A stretch of DNA of 64,000 nt from CAWBOY01 sp963790585 (GCA_963790585.1 CAWBOY010000001.1:310001-374000); one strand, 5' to 3'; positions 37,308 to 45,730 are shown, counted from the stretch's first letter. Numbers and translations are program-made. The notes: a model not told the origin generated them from the sequence alone.

Positions 37308-38204
37308 TCATTTCGCCGGCGCTGCGGGCTTCGGCGGCGGAGCGGCGGCCATCGGCCCGCGCTTGGACCAGGCCTGCGCGGCCGCATCCGCTTCCGAATC
37401 CAAAAGCAGCGACGCCAGACTCATGTCAATCACGGGCGCGACGGCCCCAGGCGCGCCCGGTGTTTTTAAGGTCTCCGCTGGGCCCACAATCCGATAGACA
37501 ATCGCGACCGCGCCTTTGTCGCCAGCATTGTAGATATACAAAAGATAGCGAATAGCGTTTTTCCCAATGAACTGGGTTCCCTCCCACATCGAATACGTCA
37601 GAGGCTCCTTGCCTGGCACTTCGACCATTTTCTTCGCTTCCGCGGGCTTCATCTCAATGTCAGCCTGCGTAAACAAATTGTCGTTTTTTACCTTGTCTTT
37701 GAAGGCGTCAAAATTCGCGAATTCCGTCGCCGACTTCGTTTCGCGGGCGTTGCCTTCCTTGTCTTTGCCAACAAATTTCGTGCAAAAACCAAGATAGACA
37801 TCCGAAACGCTGACCGCCTCGCCCTGGGGCATGATCGGCTTTACTTGGCCCTCCGCGACACTGTAGCGGTAGAGGAATTCCTTTCGCGGCGTCGTGTCGA
37901 TCTTGGTCGCATCGAGTTTGCTCGGATCGATCACCGTCGGAAGGATGCCGCGCGGCGGGCGGAAAAACACCTTGGCCACCGGCACGGAGTCCAGAACTTC
38001 GGACTCACCCATTTTGACCTTGGCCATTCGCGCGTCAATGTTGACCATCGCGTCGAGCAGTCGATTTTCCTCGTCGAAGCGCTCGACGCGTTTTTGGGCC
38101 TCGATCATGCTCTTCTCGTAGTCGTCCATGCCGCAGCCCACGGCCAATAGCGAGGCGACCATCGTCAGAATCACCAATCGTAGCGTCGGGAGCGGTCGGG
38201 CCAT
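37308..38204 (-). CDS. Lipoprotein of unknown function
   Basis: 298 residues from the ATG at 38204, with GGAGG six bases upstream. Lipobox VASLLAVGC|G (Cys about 24) after a basic start. A helical region AQKRVERFDEENRLLDAMVN follows, then a mixed domain with no recognised motif and a Pro/Ala tail (AAPPPKPAAPAK). It should be attached to a membrane by acyl groups. It could be an envelope structural or assembly protein; no partner evident. Confidence 0.78.
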   Translation of the reverse strand: MARPLPTLRLVILTMVASLLAVGCGMDDYEKSMIEAQKRVERFDEENRLLDAMVNIDARMAKVKMGESEVLDSVPVAKVFFRPPRGILPTVIDPSKLDATKIDTTPRKEFLYRYSVAEGQVKPIMPQGEAVSVSDVYLGFCTKFVGKDKEGNARETKSATEFANFDAFKDKVKNDNLFTQADIEMKPAEAKKMVEVPGKEPLTYSMWEGTQFIGKNAIRYLLYIYNAGDKGAVAIVYRIVGPAETLKTPGAPGAVAPVIDMSLASLLLDSEADAAAQAWSKRGPMAAAPPPKPAAPAK

Positions 38205-38363
38205 GATGGCCTCCAATCGGGCACAAGGCGGCTGCGAGCCGATCAGTCGATGCCGGCCAAGAAGGACGGCGACTCGGGAAAATCGTAAGGGTAAATTAGG
38301 GATTTGAGCCCCGCTTTTCCAGGGGACGATAAAGCTGGCCTGCAGGCAGTTCGGAGACTAACC

Positions 38364-39122
38364 GTGATTCGTTACTCATTCGCGGACAAAGTCGTCCTGG
38401 TGACGGGTAGCTCCCGCGGGCTGGGCGCGGCGATTCTGGAGGCATTTGGCCATGCCGGCGCGACCTGTCTCGTAAACTGGTTCGCCGACGATGCCGGACA
38501 AAACCGCGCCGACGCCGAGCAAACGGCCGCCCGTCTTCGCAATCTCGGCGCTACCGTTCACCTGCTCGAAGCCGACGTGAGCCGCTATGACTCGGTCGAA
38601 AAACTGATGAAACAGGTCGCCGAAGTCGCTGGAGGGCTCGACATTCTGGTAAATAACGCCGGTATTCTTCGGGATCGAACTGTCAAGAAAATGACCCCCG
38701 GCGATTGGCAGAGTGTCATTCAAACAAATCTCGATGGCGTCTTCTTTTGCTCCAAGCTCGGTGCGGAAATCCTGCATGAAGGCGGTCGCATCGTAAATAT
38801 GGCCTCCATCTCCGGTGTCGCCGGCTTCCACGGCCAGGCCAATTACGCCGCCGCGAAGGCGGGCGTCATCGCCCTCACCAAAGTCATGGCCAAGGAGCTG
38901 GCACGAAGGAAAATCACCGTCAACGCCGTTGCCCCAGGTGTGATTCAGACGCCGATGCTCACCGGCCTCAAGCCCGAGGTCTTGGCCGAATACGAAAAAC
39001 AGATCCCCGTCGGCCGCGTCGGTCGACCCGCGGACGTCGCGAACGCAGTCTTGTTCCTGGCAAGCGAAGAGAGTGAGTATATTACAGGGCAGACGCTGCC
39101 GGTGACGGGCGGCTGGTTGTGA
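38364..39122 (+). CDS. 3-oxoacyl-ACP reductase (FabG-like SDR)
   Basis: 252 residues from GTG 38364, with GGAG seven bases upstream. NADP loop VVLVTGSSRGLGAAI (res about 10-24), LVNNAG at about 88, catalytic Ser in VNMASISGVAGF, and YxxxK in NYAAAKAGVIALTK. The end FLASEESEYITGQTLPVTGG is classic FabG. Reduces 3-oxoacyl-ACP in fatty acid synthesis, or a related ketone; SDR substrate assignment from sequence alone is weak. A transposon-like repeat begins immediately after the stop. Confidence 0.9.
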   Translation: MIRYSFADKVVLVTGSSRGLGAAILEAFGHAGATCLVNWFADDAGQNRADAEQTAARLRNLGATVHLLEADVSRYDSVEKLMKQVAEVAGGLDILVNNAGILRDRTVKKMTPGDWQSVIQTNLDGVFFCSKLGAEILHEGGRIVNMASISGVAGFHGQANYAAAKAGVIALTKVMAKELARRKITVNAVAPGVIQTPMLTGLKPEVLAEYEKQIPVGRVGRPADVANAVLFLASEESEYITGQTLPVTGGWL

Positions 39123-39364
39123 GAGGGTGTTTATTAAGCCCACCCCCTTGGCCGGACCACCCTTGCCAGCCAAATCTACTTTGGCAAGGGTGGTCGTCTG
39201 GCTAATGCTTACTAACTTGGTGATATTTGTCTCAAGTCTATAGAAATAAAAGATTTACGGCTCGATTCGTGCGCGCTTGCCAAGCGTGCCCCGTTCCACC
39301 CTTGCCAAATAAAAGAGTAGCCTTGTCCACGAAAAACGGCGTGCGGGACTTAATAAACACCCTC
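39123..39364. repeat. MITE-like element with 16-bp perfect terminal inverted repeats
   Basis: GAGGGTGTTTATTAAG at 39123-39138 is exactly inverted at 39349-39364, with similarity extending a few bases inward. Inside, ACCACCCTTGCCA and TGGCAAGGGTGGT form a second inverted pair, and CCACCCTTGCCAAAT recurs near the right end. No coding frame. It starts directly after the SDR stop codon. Confidence 0.75.
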
Positions 39365-39371
39365 TGAGAGT

Positions 39372-39490
39372 CGTGGCGCCACGTTTCCAACGTGCCGATG
39401 CCGTCGTCCTCTTCGGGTTTGCCTCAATCTCGATGTGTCCGTCTCCTATATACCGGTCTCTTTCCGGCATGTTGAAAACGTGGCGCCACG
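39372..39490. repeat. Inverted repeat upstream of the PII gene
   Basis: CGTGGCGCCACGTTTCCAAC at 39372 is matched, with a few differences, by GTTGAAAACGTGGCGCCACG ending 39490, 11 bases before the PII start. It is similar in style to 7289-7369. It may limit read-through or fold in the PII leader. Confidence 0.65.
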
Positions 39491-39500
39491 GGCCTACCCC

Positions 39501-39821
39501 ATGAAACAGCTCACCATCGTCGTCAAACCATTCCGAGCGGAGCCTGTCCTGCGCTCGCTGACCGATTTGCGGCTCGATGTGACGTCTTGCGTCGTGCGCG
39601 AGGCGAAAGGGTATAGCCGGCAAAAGGGCTATCTCGATCGATACGTCGGCAGCGAATATAGCGAAGCGTTTTTGCCGAAGGTGGAAATCACGATCTGCGT
39701 GGCCGACGACCGAGTGGAGGAAGTCGGCGATCACATCGTGCGCATTGCCCGCACCGGACGCATGGGCGACGGCAAGGTCTTTGTCCTCGACATGGGCTGG
39801 CCCGACGCGATTGAGTTTTGA
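39501..39821 (+). CDS. PII-family signalling protein
   Basis: 106 residues from ATG 39501; an upstream GTG at 39435 would read through the repeat and is disfavoured. PII blocks: KQLTIVVKPFRAEPVLRSLT (compare MKKIEAIIKPFKL), REAKGYSRQKGY, GSEYSEAFLPKVEITICV (T-loop with the conserved Tyr) and IVRIARTGRMGDGKVFVLDM. PII proteins bind ATP/ADP and 2-oxoglutarate and control nitrogen or transport proteins. Its stop is 11 bases from that of the convergent ABC ATPase gene. No glnA or amtB adjacent, so its target is open. Confidence 0.9.
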   Translation: MKQLTIVVKPFRAEPVLRSLTDLRLDVTSCVVREAKGYSRQKGYLDRYVGSEYSEAFLPKVEITICVADDRVEEVGDHIVRIARTGRMGDGKVFVLDMGWPDAIEF

Positions 39822-39832
39822 CGCAGATTCCC

Positions 39833-40625
39833 TCACTTGGCATCGAGCCGATATCGGCGGCTGGGCCTCATGATGATGGTGATGGTCGTGCAAAAAGACA
39901 GCCTTATCCGTGCCGAACGTTCGCGCCAAGACGTCGCCCGTCAATATATCCTGTGGCGGCCCCTGACAACGAATTTGGCCATCCTCCAAACACAATATCT
40001 GGTGCGCCAGTCGGCTCACCACGGATAAATCATGAGACACCAGGAGAATCGTCACGCCCGTCTTGGCATTGAGTTCGGAGAGCAAATCATAAAACGGCTG
40101 TTGATCTTTGAAGTCGATCCCGGCGGCCGGTTCGTCGAGTAATAATAATTCCGGATTGGGTTCGAGCGCCAGCGCCAACAAGACTCTTTGCAACTCGCCG
40201 CCCGAGATTTTCTCAACCGGGGTATCGAGTAGATTAGGGTTCGCGCGGACCCTTTGGAGCAAATCCTTCATGAGCAGTCGCACGCGTTTGCCGACACCTA
40301 AGAACAAAGGGCGCCGCTGCAAAGCCAAGCCAAACAGATCGTAGACCGTCAGCGGCAAATTAGCTTCGACGCGCAACTTCTGTGGCACATAGCCGACATG
40401 CTCCGGCGAGGGTCGGGTGTGGTCGTGCCCGCAATGGAATCGGATCTCGCCGGTGCAATCGACTTCTTTCACGAGGGCGCGCAGCAACGTCGATTTGCCG
40501 GCCCCGTTCAGCCCGACGAGCGCCGTGATTTCATGGCGCAACACGTCGCAGTTCAACCCCTTGAGGATCGGCCTGTCGCCCAGGCGAACCCAAAGATTTC
40601 GCACCGTCACCAGAGGATGTTTCAT
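39833..40625 (-). CDS. Zinc/manganese-type ABC transporter ATPase (frame break near 39858)
   Basis: About 264 residues when repaired. Walker A LVGLNGAGKSTLLRAL (res about 36-51), signature KISGGELQRVLLALALEPNP, Walker B ELLLLDEPAAGIDF and switch LLVSHDLSV. The His-rich tail HDHHHHHEAQPP suggests zinc. The frame as given runs on over 570 bases antisense to the PII gene; one base change near 39855-39862 instead gives RYRLDAK and a stop at 39833, just clear of PII, which is far more likely. The gene overlaps the binding-lipoprotein gene by ATGA. No permease gene is seen in either direction. Confidence 0.85.
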
Positions 40626-41647
40626 GGTAGCTCGTCAACCAGCCGTTGAAGATTGGCGCGCATTTTGTTTAGGTACCAATCTTTGTCTTTGATCTCGTCC
40701 AAAGTCGCCGTTTCCAGAGGATCGATCTGAATTATTTTGATGTCCAGATTCTCTTTTTTAAGCTCTTCCTTGATCCGCCCGACGACGTCGGCTTTGTATT
40801 GAGGCTCCACTGTTATCGCGGCGGGGTTCGTGTCCTTGCATAGGTTCAATAACTTTTTCATCGCCCCGGGGCTTGGATCCTCGCCTGGATCGTTCTCGAC
40901 GTGGCCGACGATCTTGACATCAAAACTCGCGGCGAAATAGCCGAGAGAATCATGAAACGTGAGCAATTTATTATTCTTCTTGGCTGTTAACTTGGGATTG
41001 AACTCCGCTGGCAGCGCCTTGAGCTTCGCGCAGAATTCCGCGGCATTTCGTTCAAAGTCCTGTGCGTTCTTTTTTTCCAATTGGACAAGCTCGTCGCGGA
41101 TCAGCTCGGCCATCTTGCATGCGGTTTTGGTCCCTAGCCAAATATGCGGGTCATCTTCGTGCTCATGGGCGTGCGCATGTCCTGGCTTTTCGTGGCCTTC
41201 CTCTTTCTTCGCCTCCGGTTTGCCGAATGGCAACAGCAGGTCATGGGCACTTTCGTCAATCTTATCGCCGAGCTTGATGTAGCGCAGCTTATCGTTGCCA
41301 CAATTGGCCTGTGTCTTGTCGCAGTAACCGTTATCGAGACCCAAGCCGAGCGCGAAGAAAAGATCCGCTTTGTGAAGATAGCGAGCGTCTTTGACGTTGT
41401 AGGCGTAATCGTGAGGGCCGTTTGTCGTCCCCAAAGAGATGATCGCCGCATGGTCGCCGGCGACATTTTTCACGAAGTTTGCCAGCGGCGGAAAGGAGAC
41501 CACAACCTTGATCTGTCCCGGCCTGGCCTCGGTAAAGGCCTCCGGGGCGGAGGAGCATCCCTGGCCGGACAGCAGAACGCCTAATCCGCATACGGCCAGA
41601 AGGAGTTTCGACCTCGTTCCAAGCCGCCCATTGTTATAGGCCGTCAT
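40622..41647 (-). CDS. Zinc-type ABC substrate-binding lipoprotein (ZnuA-like)
   Basis: 341 residues from ATG 41647 (GGAG upstream). Lipobox LGVLLSGQGC|S. Metal-binding SBP pattern: VVVSFPPLANFVKNVAGDHA, a His/Asp loop GHEKPGHAHAHEHEDDPHIW (about 140-160), LTFHDSLGYFAASF, and late AITVEPQYKADVVGRIKEEL. The His-rich loop is the hallmark of zinc-specific members. It should capture Zn2+ in the periplasm and pass it to a permease, which is not in this neighbourhood. Translation is coupled to the ATPase gene. Confidence 0.9.
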   Translation of the reverse strand: MTAYNNGRLGTRSKLLLAVCGLGVLLSGQGCSSAPEAFTEARPGQIKVVVSFPPLANFVKNVAGDHAAIISLGTTNGPHDYAYNVKDARYLHKADLFFALGLGLDNGYCDKTQANCGNDKLRYIKLGDKIDESAHDLLLPFGKPEAKKEEGHEKPGHAHAHEHEDDPHIWLGTKTACKMAELIRDELVQLEKKNAQDFERNAAEFCAKLKALPAEFNPKLTAKKNNKLLTFHDSLGYFAASFDVKIVGHVENDPGEDPSPGAMKKLLNLCKDTNPAAITVEPQYKADVVGRIKEELKKENLDIKIIQIDPLETATLDEIKDKDWYLNKMRANLQRLVDELP

Positions 41648-41782
41648 GGGCACTCCGAAAAAGAAATACTTCGTTATACCTGACTTTGAGATCCTACCTC
41701 CTGTTACAACGGTTGGCAAGTGTTAAACGGTCAATTACCGAGCCTGACGCGTCAGCGAATAGCATTACAACGCCGTAACGCC

Positions 41783-41820
41783 CCTTCGCTGACGCTTCAA
41801 AGCTCAGTTCTCGATGTTTC
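41783..41820. repeat. Short dispersed repeat, copy 1
   Basis: CCCTTCGCTGACGCTTCA followed by GCTCAGTTCTCGAT lies directly after the stop of the minus-strand DUF1559 gene. A close match sits at 45692-45730, also directly after a minus-strand stop. Confidence 0.55.
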
Positions 41821-42762
41821 TCAAAAAGTAACCGATTCCGAGCCCGCGCGCGTGGCCAAGGCAGGAAGCACGTTGACCGAACTATAAGGCAAGAAATGGA
41901 CCGACCCATCCGTGAAGAGAAAATGCGCTCCCCCGGAATGCAGGCTCCAGAAGTGAAACTGACTGCAAGGATCACGGACCTGACCCGGTTGATAAGTATA
42001 GACGCCGGCGCCGCACACCGAGCCAGTCTGGATGAGAAATCGATTGGGTTCGAGCACACCCAAAACCGAGTCCAGCGAGCCGCTGTTGAGTTGTCCATTT
42101 CCGGCATACCACCAGCCAAATTGATTATCGGAGCTTGCCGGCCGTTCGCCGACGAGGATGGTGTTGGTCAAGCCGTCGGTGATATGGCGAAAGCCGATGC
42201 GCGAGTTCCGGAACAAAACGCCGTCGCCGCGCCAGCTATCAGTGCCGGATACGCCGAGATAACTCGTCAAGCCCACGGAAATCTTCAAGCGCGGCGCGAA
42301 CTGGGACAGATCGACACGGTCATCGAGCGGACAAGTGTAGATCTTCATTATTCGCGCCACGCCCGAGTGCGGCACCGGCTTGAACGGATTCGCCTGGGCC
42401 GCGAAATCAGACTGCGCCTGGGTGTAAATATTGTTTTGTTCAATATATGGCGTCAGCGCCAACATCCAGGTCGAGAGGTTCCACCGTTCGCGTGTCGACG
42501 CGCCGAAGTACATGCCCGACGGCAACGTTTGTCGGCTCTCATGATAATGCTGAAACGCGAGCCCGATCTGCTTGAGGTTGTTGAGGCATTCGACGCGATA
42601 AGCTGCGATCCGGACTTGCTGGACGGCCGGTACAATCAATGCGAGTAGAATGCCGATAATGGCCAGGGCGAGAACGAGTTCAATCAAAGTGAACGCAGCG
42701 CAATAGTTATTGCACGCTGGGGTTCGACTTCGCAAGAGGCACCTCCGGGGCAATCGCCACAC
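41821..42762 (-). CDS. DUF1559 prepilin-like protein
   Basis: 313 residues. A type IV prepilin/pseudopilin start AFTLIELVLALAIIGILLAL (about res 23-42) with Phe before the methylated residue and Glu5 of the mature form. Then the planctomycete DUF1559 body: QQVRIAAYRVECLNNLKQIG, LPSGMYFG, ILVGERPASSDNQFGWWYAG and the ending SLHSGGAHFLFTDGSVHFLP. DUF1559 proteins are abundant in Planctomycetes; their exact role is unknown. It starts 56 bases inside the preceding DUF1573 gene, so it belongs to the same transcription unit. Confidence 0.93.
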   Translation of the reverse strand: MWRLPRRCLLRSRTPACNNYCAAFTLIELVLALAIIGILLALIVPAVQQVRIAAYRVECLNNLKQIGLAFQHYHESRQTLPSGMYFGASTRERWNLSTWMLALTPYIEQNNIYTQAQSDFAAQANPFKPVPHSGVARIMKIYTCPLDDRVDLSQFAPRLKISVGLTSYLGVSGTDSWRGDGVLFRNSRIGFRHITDGLTNTILVGERPASSDNQFGWWYAGNGQLNSGSLDSVLGVLEPNRFLIQTGSVCGAGVYTYQPGQVRDPCSQFHFWSLHSGGAHFLFTDGSVHFLPYSSVNVLPALATRAGSESVTF

Positions 42763-43159
42763 CTTGGGCGGTCAGGGTAATGGTCCGCAGCCCGTTGTCT
42801 TCCAAGTAAACTGTGATCGGAATTTCGAACGTCCCTATTTTGCGCAGAGTGAGTTCACACGTATATTCATGAGTCGCACCGGCTTCAACAAGGATTTGCC
42901 CCTCGACGAGGGGCGTGAGACACCCCTGAACATTACAGGTTCCCGTGCCGCTAATGATGCGACGGGTACGCTTAGATGGGTTTGTTATGGTGAAGTTGAC
43001 AAGTGTTTTGGTATATGTGGATACTTCTCCAATATCCTTTTCGGCGGTCAATAGCAACGTTTGCTCTACTCCATCGTTCTGAATACAGTACAAATAAGCG
43101 CTAGCCGCCAGCAAGATTATGGCCAGGAGACTGGCAAATCGTATTATGAATGTTGTCAT
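42707..43159 (-). CDS. DUF1573-type exported protein
   Basis: 150 residues from ATG 43159 (AAGGGA upstream), overlapping the stop of the preceding gene by ATGA. N-terminal signal anchor FIIRFASLLAIILLAASAYL. The rest is an immunoglobulin-like DUF1573 fold: KDIGEVSTYTKTLVNFTITN, a CNVQGC pair near residue 79, VEAGATHEYTCELTLRKIG and a final TITLTAQGV strand. DUF1573 proteins are exported and often form clusters; function unknown. Placed between a membrane protein and the DUF1559 gene. Confidence 0.8.
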   Translation of the reverse strand: MTTFIIRFASLLAIILLAASAYLYCIQNDGVEQTLLLTAEKDIGEVSTYTKTLVNFTITNPSKRTRRIISGTGTCNVQGCLTPLVEGQILVEAGATHEYTCELTLRKIGTFEIPITVYLEDNGLRTITLTAQGVAIAPEVPLAKSNPSVQ

Positions 43160-44151
43160 ACTGTTCCCTTGGTCGCCGGCGGTTTGCGGTGCGTAAGAAA
43201 ACGCAAAGATAATGCAAGGATGCCAAATCCAGCTGCTGCAAGTAAAATCCAAATGTAGAGCGGGGTGGGTTTATCCCATTTGATGCCTTCAGGCTCTGGG
43301 AGGCCAAACGCTGACAGCGTAAAATCGCTCTCAGCCGGAGTAACGGATGGATCGATCTGGTAAGTCGATTCCGAATTATCGTTAATCGTCATATTTCCCG
43401 GCAAGCGCGCCACGATCCGCGTCAAAGTTTTCAACGGAATCGGCAAACCCTTCACGCTAAGGAATTCATTTTGAGTGGACAATGTACCGGTGTAGTTTCC
43501 TGCTTTGAATTCGGCGTCTGCCTTTTTGAGAGGGTAGTACGGTCCTTCGCCAAGGTCCGCGGTCAGAGTGCGAAAAGTTCGGATGTGCGGCCCAAATGGA
43601 AATTGACTTTCCTTGGTTAGAGATACTCTTAGAGACTCGCCATCCGCATTTGACTCGAGTCGCAGGTTGGACGCTAGCACCGTTAACGGAGCGCCATCAA
43701 CGGAATCGAGACTACGAACTCCTCTCAATCCTGAATTAATCGATTCCAAAAGATGTTTTGCGTTGTCGTTTGGGAGCAGGACCATTTTACTAAGCAGCCA
43801 GTCTTTGCCTTTCTTTTCAAGTTGAAAAATATATTTTGAATTCAAGCAATACAATCGCTCCATGTACGGGGATTTGTCGCCTTCGTTCCAAACCTCCATG
43901 TACAACCGCTTGCACTTTCCAGCAAAGGCAAAGGTGTTTTTCGAGATCATCGACACCATAACTTTGCCTTTTGAATCAATTTGCTTCATTTCATGCTGGG
44001 ACGAGCCTGAACCATGAGAAAAGGCATTATTATACTCCCCCCATCCCTTTGATATTGTATCCAAGGAGATTTGCCAAAATGCCAGGACAGAGCCCGTAAA
44101 CAGCGACAAAGCAAGGATAAGGAGTATCGCAATCTTAACACGGGTGAACAT
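43156..44151 (-). CDS. Two-pass membrane protein of unknown function
   Basis: 331 residues. N-terminal hydrophobic segment VKIAILLILALSLFTGSVLA (res 5-24), a large extracytoplasmic domain of beta-rich character with a Lys/Ser-rich first part and GNYTGTLSTQNEFLSVKG, then a C-terminal membrane helix TPLYIWILLAAAGFGILALS (about 296-315) and a short basic tail HRKPPATKG. It resembles planctomycete anchored surface proteins. Overlaps the DUF1573 gene by ATGA, so translation is coupled. No family recognised. Confidence 0.75.
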   Translation of the reverse strand: MFTRVKIAILLILALSLFTGSVLAFWQISLDTISKGWGEYNNAFSHGSGSSQHEMKQIDSKGKVMVSMISKNTFAFAGKCKRLYMEVWNEGDKSPYMERLYCLNSKYIFQLEKKGKDWLLSKMVLLPNDNAKHLLESINSGLRGVRSLDSVDGAPLTVLASNLRLESNADGESLRVSLTKESQFPFGPHIRTFRTLTADLGEGPYYPLKKADAEFKAGNYTGTLSTQNEFLSVKGLPIPLKTLTRIVARLPGNMTINDNSESTYQIDPSVTPAESDFTLSAFGLPEPEGIKWDKPTPLYIWILLAAAGFGILALSLRFLTHRKPPATKGTV

Positions 44152-44299
44152 AGTGAGATCCGTCGAGTCGAGTTACTCAATTAGCAGCTGAGCTAAATAT
44201 TATCTAGAATAAGCAGCTGTAAAAAGCGTTAGCATACGTTGACCGGCTCCGCGCGAATCCCTCCCAACAAATTTGTCGGGAGGGATCGAGTGCAATAAA

Positions 44300-44596
44300 T
44301 CAGGGGTTCGACTGACATTCACAATACACGGTATTGCCAGCAATTCTGCAGTTGGTTCGCCCCACGCATGCCGGATCTGTCGAACAACTTCCACCAATAG
44401 TCGAGCAGTAAGGGGAGGATTTATAACACGACATGTCGGGTGTATCACAGAGAGCAACAAGACCCGCGTCGGAACCTTCGTCGCCTGTATCCGCGTGACC
44501 TTTCGTCGTAAGCACGCCTAACATACCCAACACAAGAAGTCCAACCGCCAGCGAACTACAACTCTTCTCAAATAAACGGAACATTAGCGATGCCAT
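44300..44596 (-). CDS. Small secreted cysteine-rich peptide
   Basis: 98 residues with AGGAGAGG before the ATG. Signal peptide LAVGLLVLGMLGVLTTKGHA, cut near residue 35. The mature part, about 63 residues, has eight cysteines: ALC, MSC, PYC, GSC, PAC, NC, VYC and EC, with segments SCYKSSPYCSTIGGSCSTDP and RTNCRIAGNTVYCECQSNP. Four disulfides would fit. It starts right between a MauE/DUF1573 gene and the membrane-protein gene on the same strand. Function unknown; could be a structural, signalling or bioactive peptide. Confidence 0.75.
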   Translation of the reverse strand: MASLMFRLFEKSCSSLAVGLLVLGMLGVLTTKGHADTGDEGSDAGLVALCDTPDMSCYKSSPYCSTIGGSCSTDPACVGRTNCRIAGNTVYCECQSNP

Positions 44597-44667
44597 TGCC
44601 TCTCCTAAAATAAAAAGGAAAGCACTTCCTCACCCAGATGGAAACCGAACGCCGGATTCCGCATCTT

Positions 44668-45573
44668 TCACTTGGTACGATAACGAATTTTAGTGTGTAT
44701 GGTTCTCTGAACTTCACAGTCTGTATTCCAAGTCACATTCCTGGTCATCTCACCAGGATCGCTTTGTTGCACTTTGATTTGAACATGCACCGATCGAGTT
44801 TCACGGGCGGGGATGGTCAGCGGGAGGCCTTGTGCCGTCGCGCAGGAACAATCTGAAGCGCCTCCAATTAACCGAATCGGCTGATTAGTCAAATTAGTCA
44901 CATGCACGATTTGACGAAGTATTTGATTAGGCTCACCAATACCGAGATTAACAAATTCGTCCACCATCAAAGAGTCACCGCGAAGGCGGCATATCCCTGC
45001 CGCAATTGAACCATATAAAAAGATGCTACTTGTCCCAAATAGTGCAAGGACTAGCGCGGGACCGCAGATAACTGAGAGTTGGCGTATCATTGATGTGAAA
45101 GTGCGCCGACTGTAATAGCTTTTTATAGGCCGCGCGATGATTAGAAGCGAGAGGATGATAAGATCGACGCCGAACATCCACCACGGATTCGTTTGCACCG
45201 ATCCAAGACAATCACATGTTGCCTGCCCGAGCCATACGCTGCGTCCGCTCATAGCGGCGAATCCGGAAAATGTCAGAACCGATGCTAACCAAGATGCGAA
45301 AGGTGCTATCCCAGCAATCAGCCAAAAGCCAAGCAGGGTTTCAAACAGAACCAATCCGTAACCAAGCCCAGGATAGGCTTCCCAGGTTCCAAGGGAGACG
45401 GGATTTAACGTCATCCCGAATAGCTTCAGCCCAGCAGCGAAAAGTAACACAAAGCCGACGACATAACGAATTATATGAAAAGAGAAAATGCCCCGGACTG
45501 GGGACTGGGGACTGGGGACTGGGGACTGGGGACTGGGGACTGGGGACTGTTGAGAGTCATGGGCGAACTCCAC
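44668..45573 (-). CDS. MauE/DoxX-like membrane protein with C-terminal DUF1573 domain
   Basis: 301 residues from GTG 45573 (start uncertain). After an SPVPSPQ repeat, membrane helices appear at FHIIRYVVGFVLLFAAGLKL, GLGYGLVLFETLLGFWLIAG, FASWLASVLTFSGFAAMSG and WWMFGVDLIILSLLIIARP, then another at PALVLALFGTSSIFLYGSIA. The CDCLG motif (QATCDCLGSVQ) matches the redox CxCxG region of MauE, which helps form disulfides in methylamine dehydrogenase. The C-terminal VNLGIGEPNQILRQIVHVTN to ASDCSCATAQGLPLTIPARE is a DUF1573 domain with its CSCA pair. The first gene of the cluster running to 41821. Confidence 0.82.
   Translation of the reverse strand: MEFAHDSQQSPVPSPQSPVPSPQSPVRGIFSFHIIRYVVGFVLLFAAGLKLFGMTLNPVSLGTWEAYPGLGYGLVLFETLLGFWLIAGIAPFASWLASVLTFSGFAAMSGRSVWLGQATCDCLGSVQTNPWWMFGVDLIILSLLIIARPIKSYYSRRTFTSMIRQLSVICGPALVLALFGTSSIFLYGSIAAGICRLRGDSLMVDEFVNLGIGEPNQILRQIVHVTNLTNQPIRLIGGASDCSCATAQGLPLTIPARETRSVHVQIKVQQSDPGEMTRNVTWNTDCEVQRTIHTKIRYRTK
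45495..45549. repeat. Tandem 7-base repeat (GGACTGG), about 8 copies, inside a gene start
   Basis: Seven full GGACTGG units and one partial lie in the first 30 codons of the MauE/DUF1573 gene, where on the minus strand they encode SPVPSPQ twice over. Seven is not a multiple of three, so gain or loss of one unit would shift the reading frame. Confidence 0.85.
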
Positions 45574-45691
45574 TTGATTTGTACTTCTTGCAAATACCGT
45601 AAGCGATGCAGTTCCTCATGTCAAGAGGGTGCAATCACTTTTTCTTGAAAAGTTTGCAAAGAATGGGCCGAGCTGTTTCATGGGGTTTTTT

Positions 45692-45730
45692 CCCTCTTCG
45701 CTGACGCTTCAGGCTAAGTTCTTGATTTAC
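45692..45730. repeat. Short dispersed repeat, copy 2
   Basis: CTTCGCTGACGCTTCA followed by GGCTAAGTTCTTGAT matches 41783-41820 with few changes. It also follows a minus-strand stop codon (45738). Confidence 0.55.

Noticed and set aside
39255..39832. Extension of the ABC ATPase over the PII gene
   Set aside because: It runs antisense through a clear PII protein; a one-base change gives a stop at 39833 that clears PII by 11 bases.
45495..45549. CRISPR or VNTR RNA
   Set aside because: The unit is seven bases without spacers and lies inside a coding frame.
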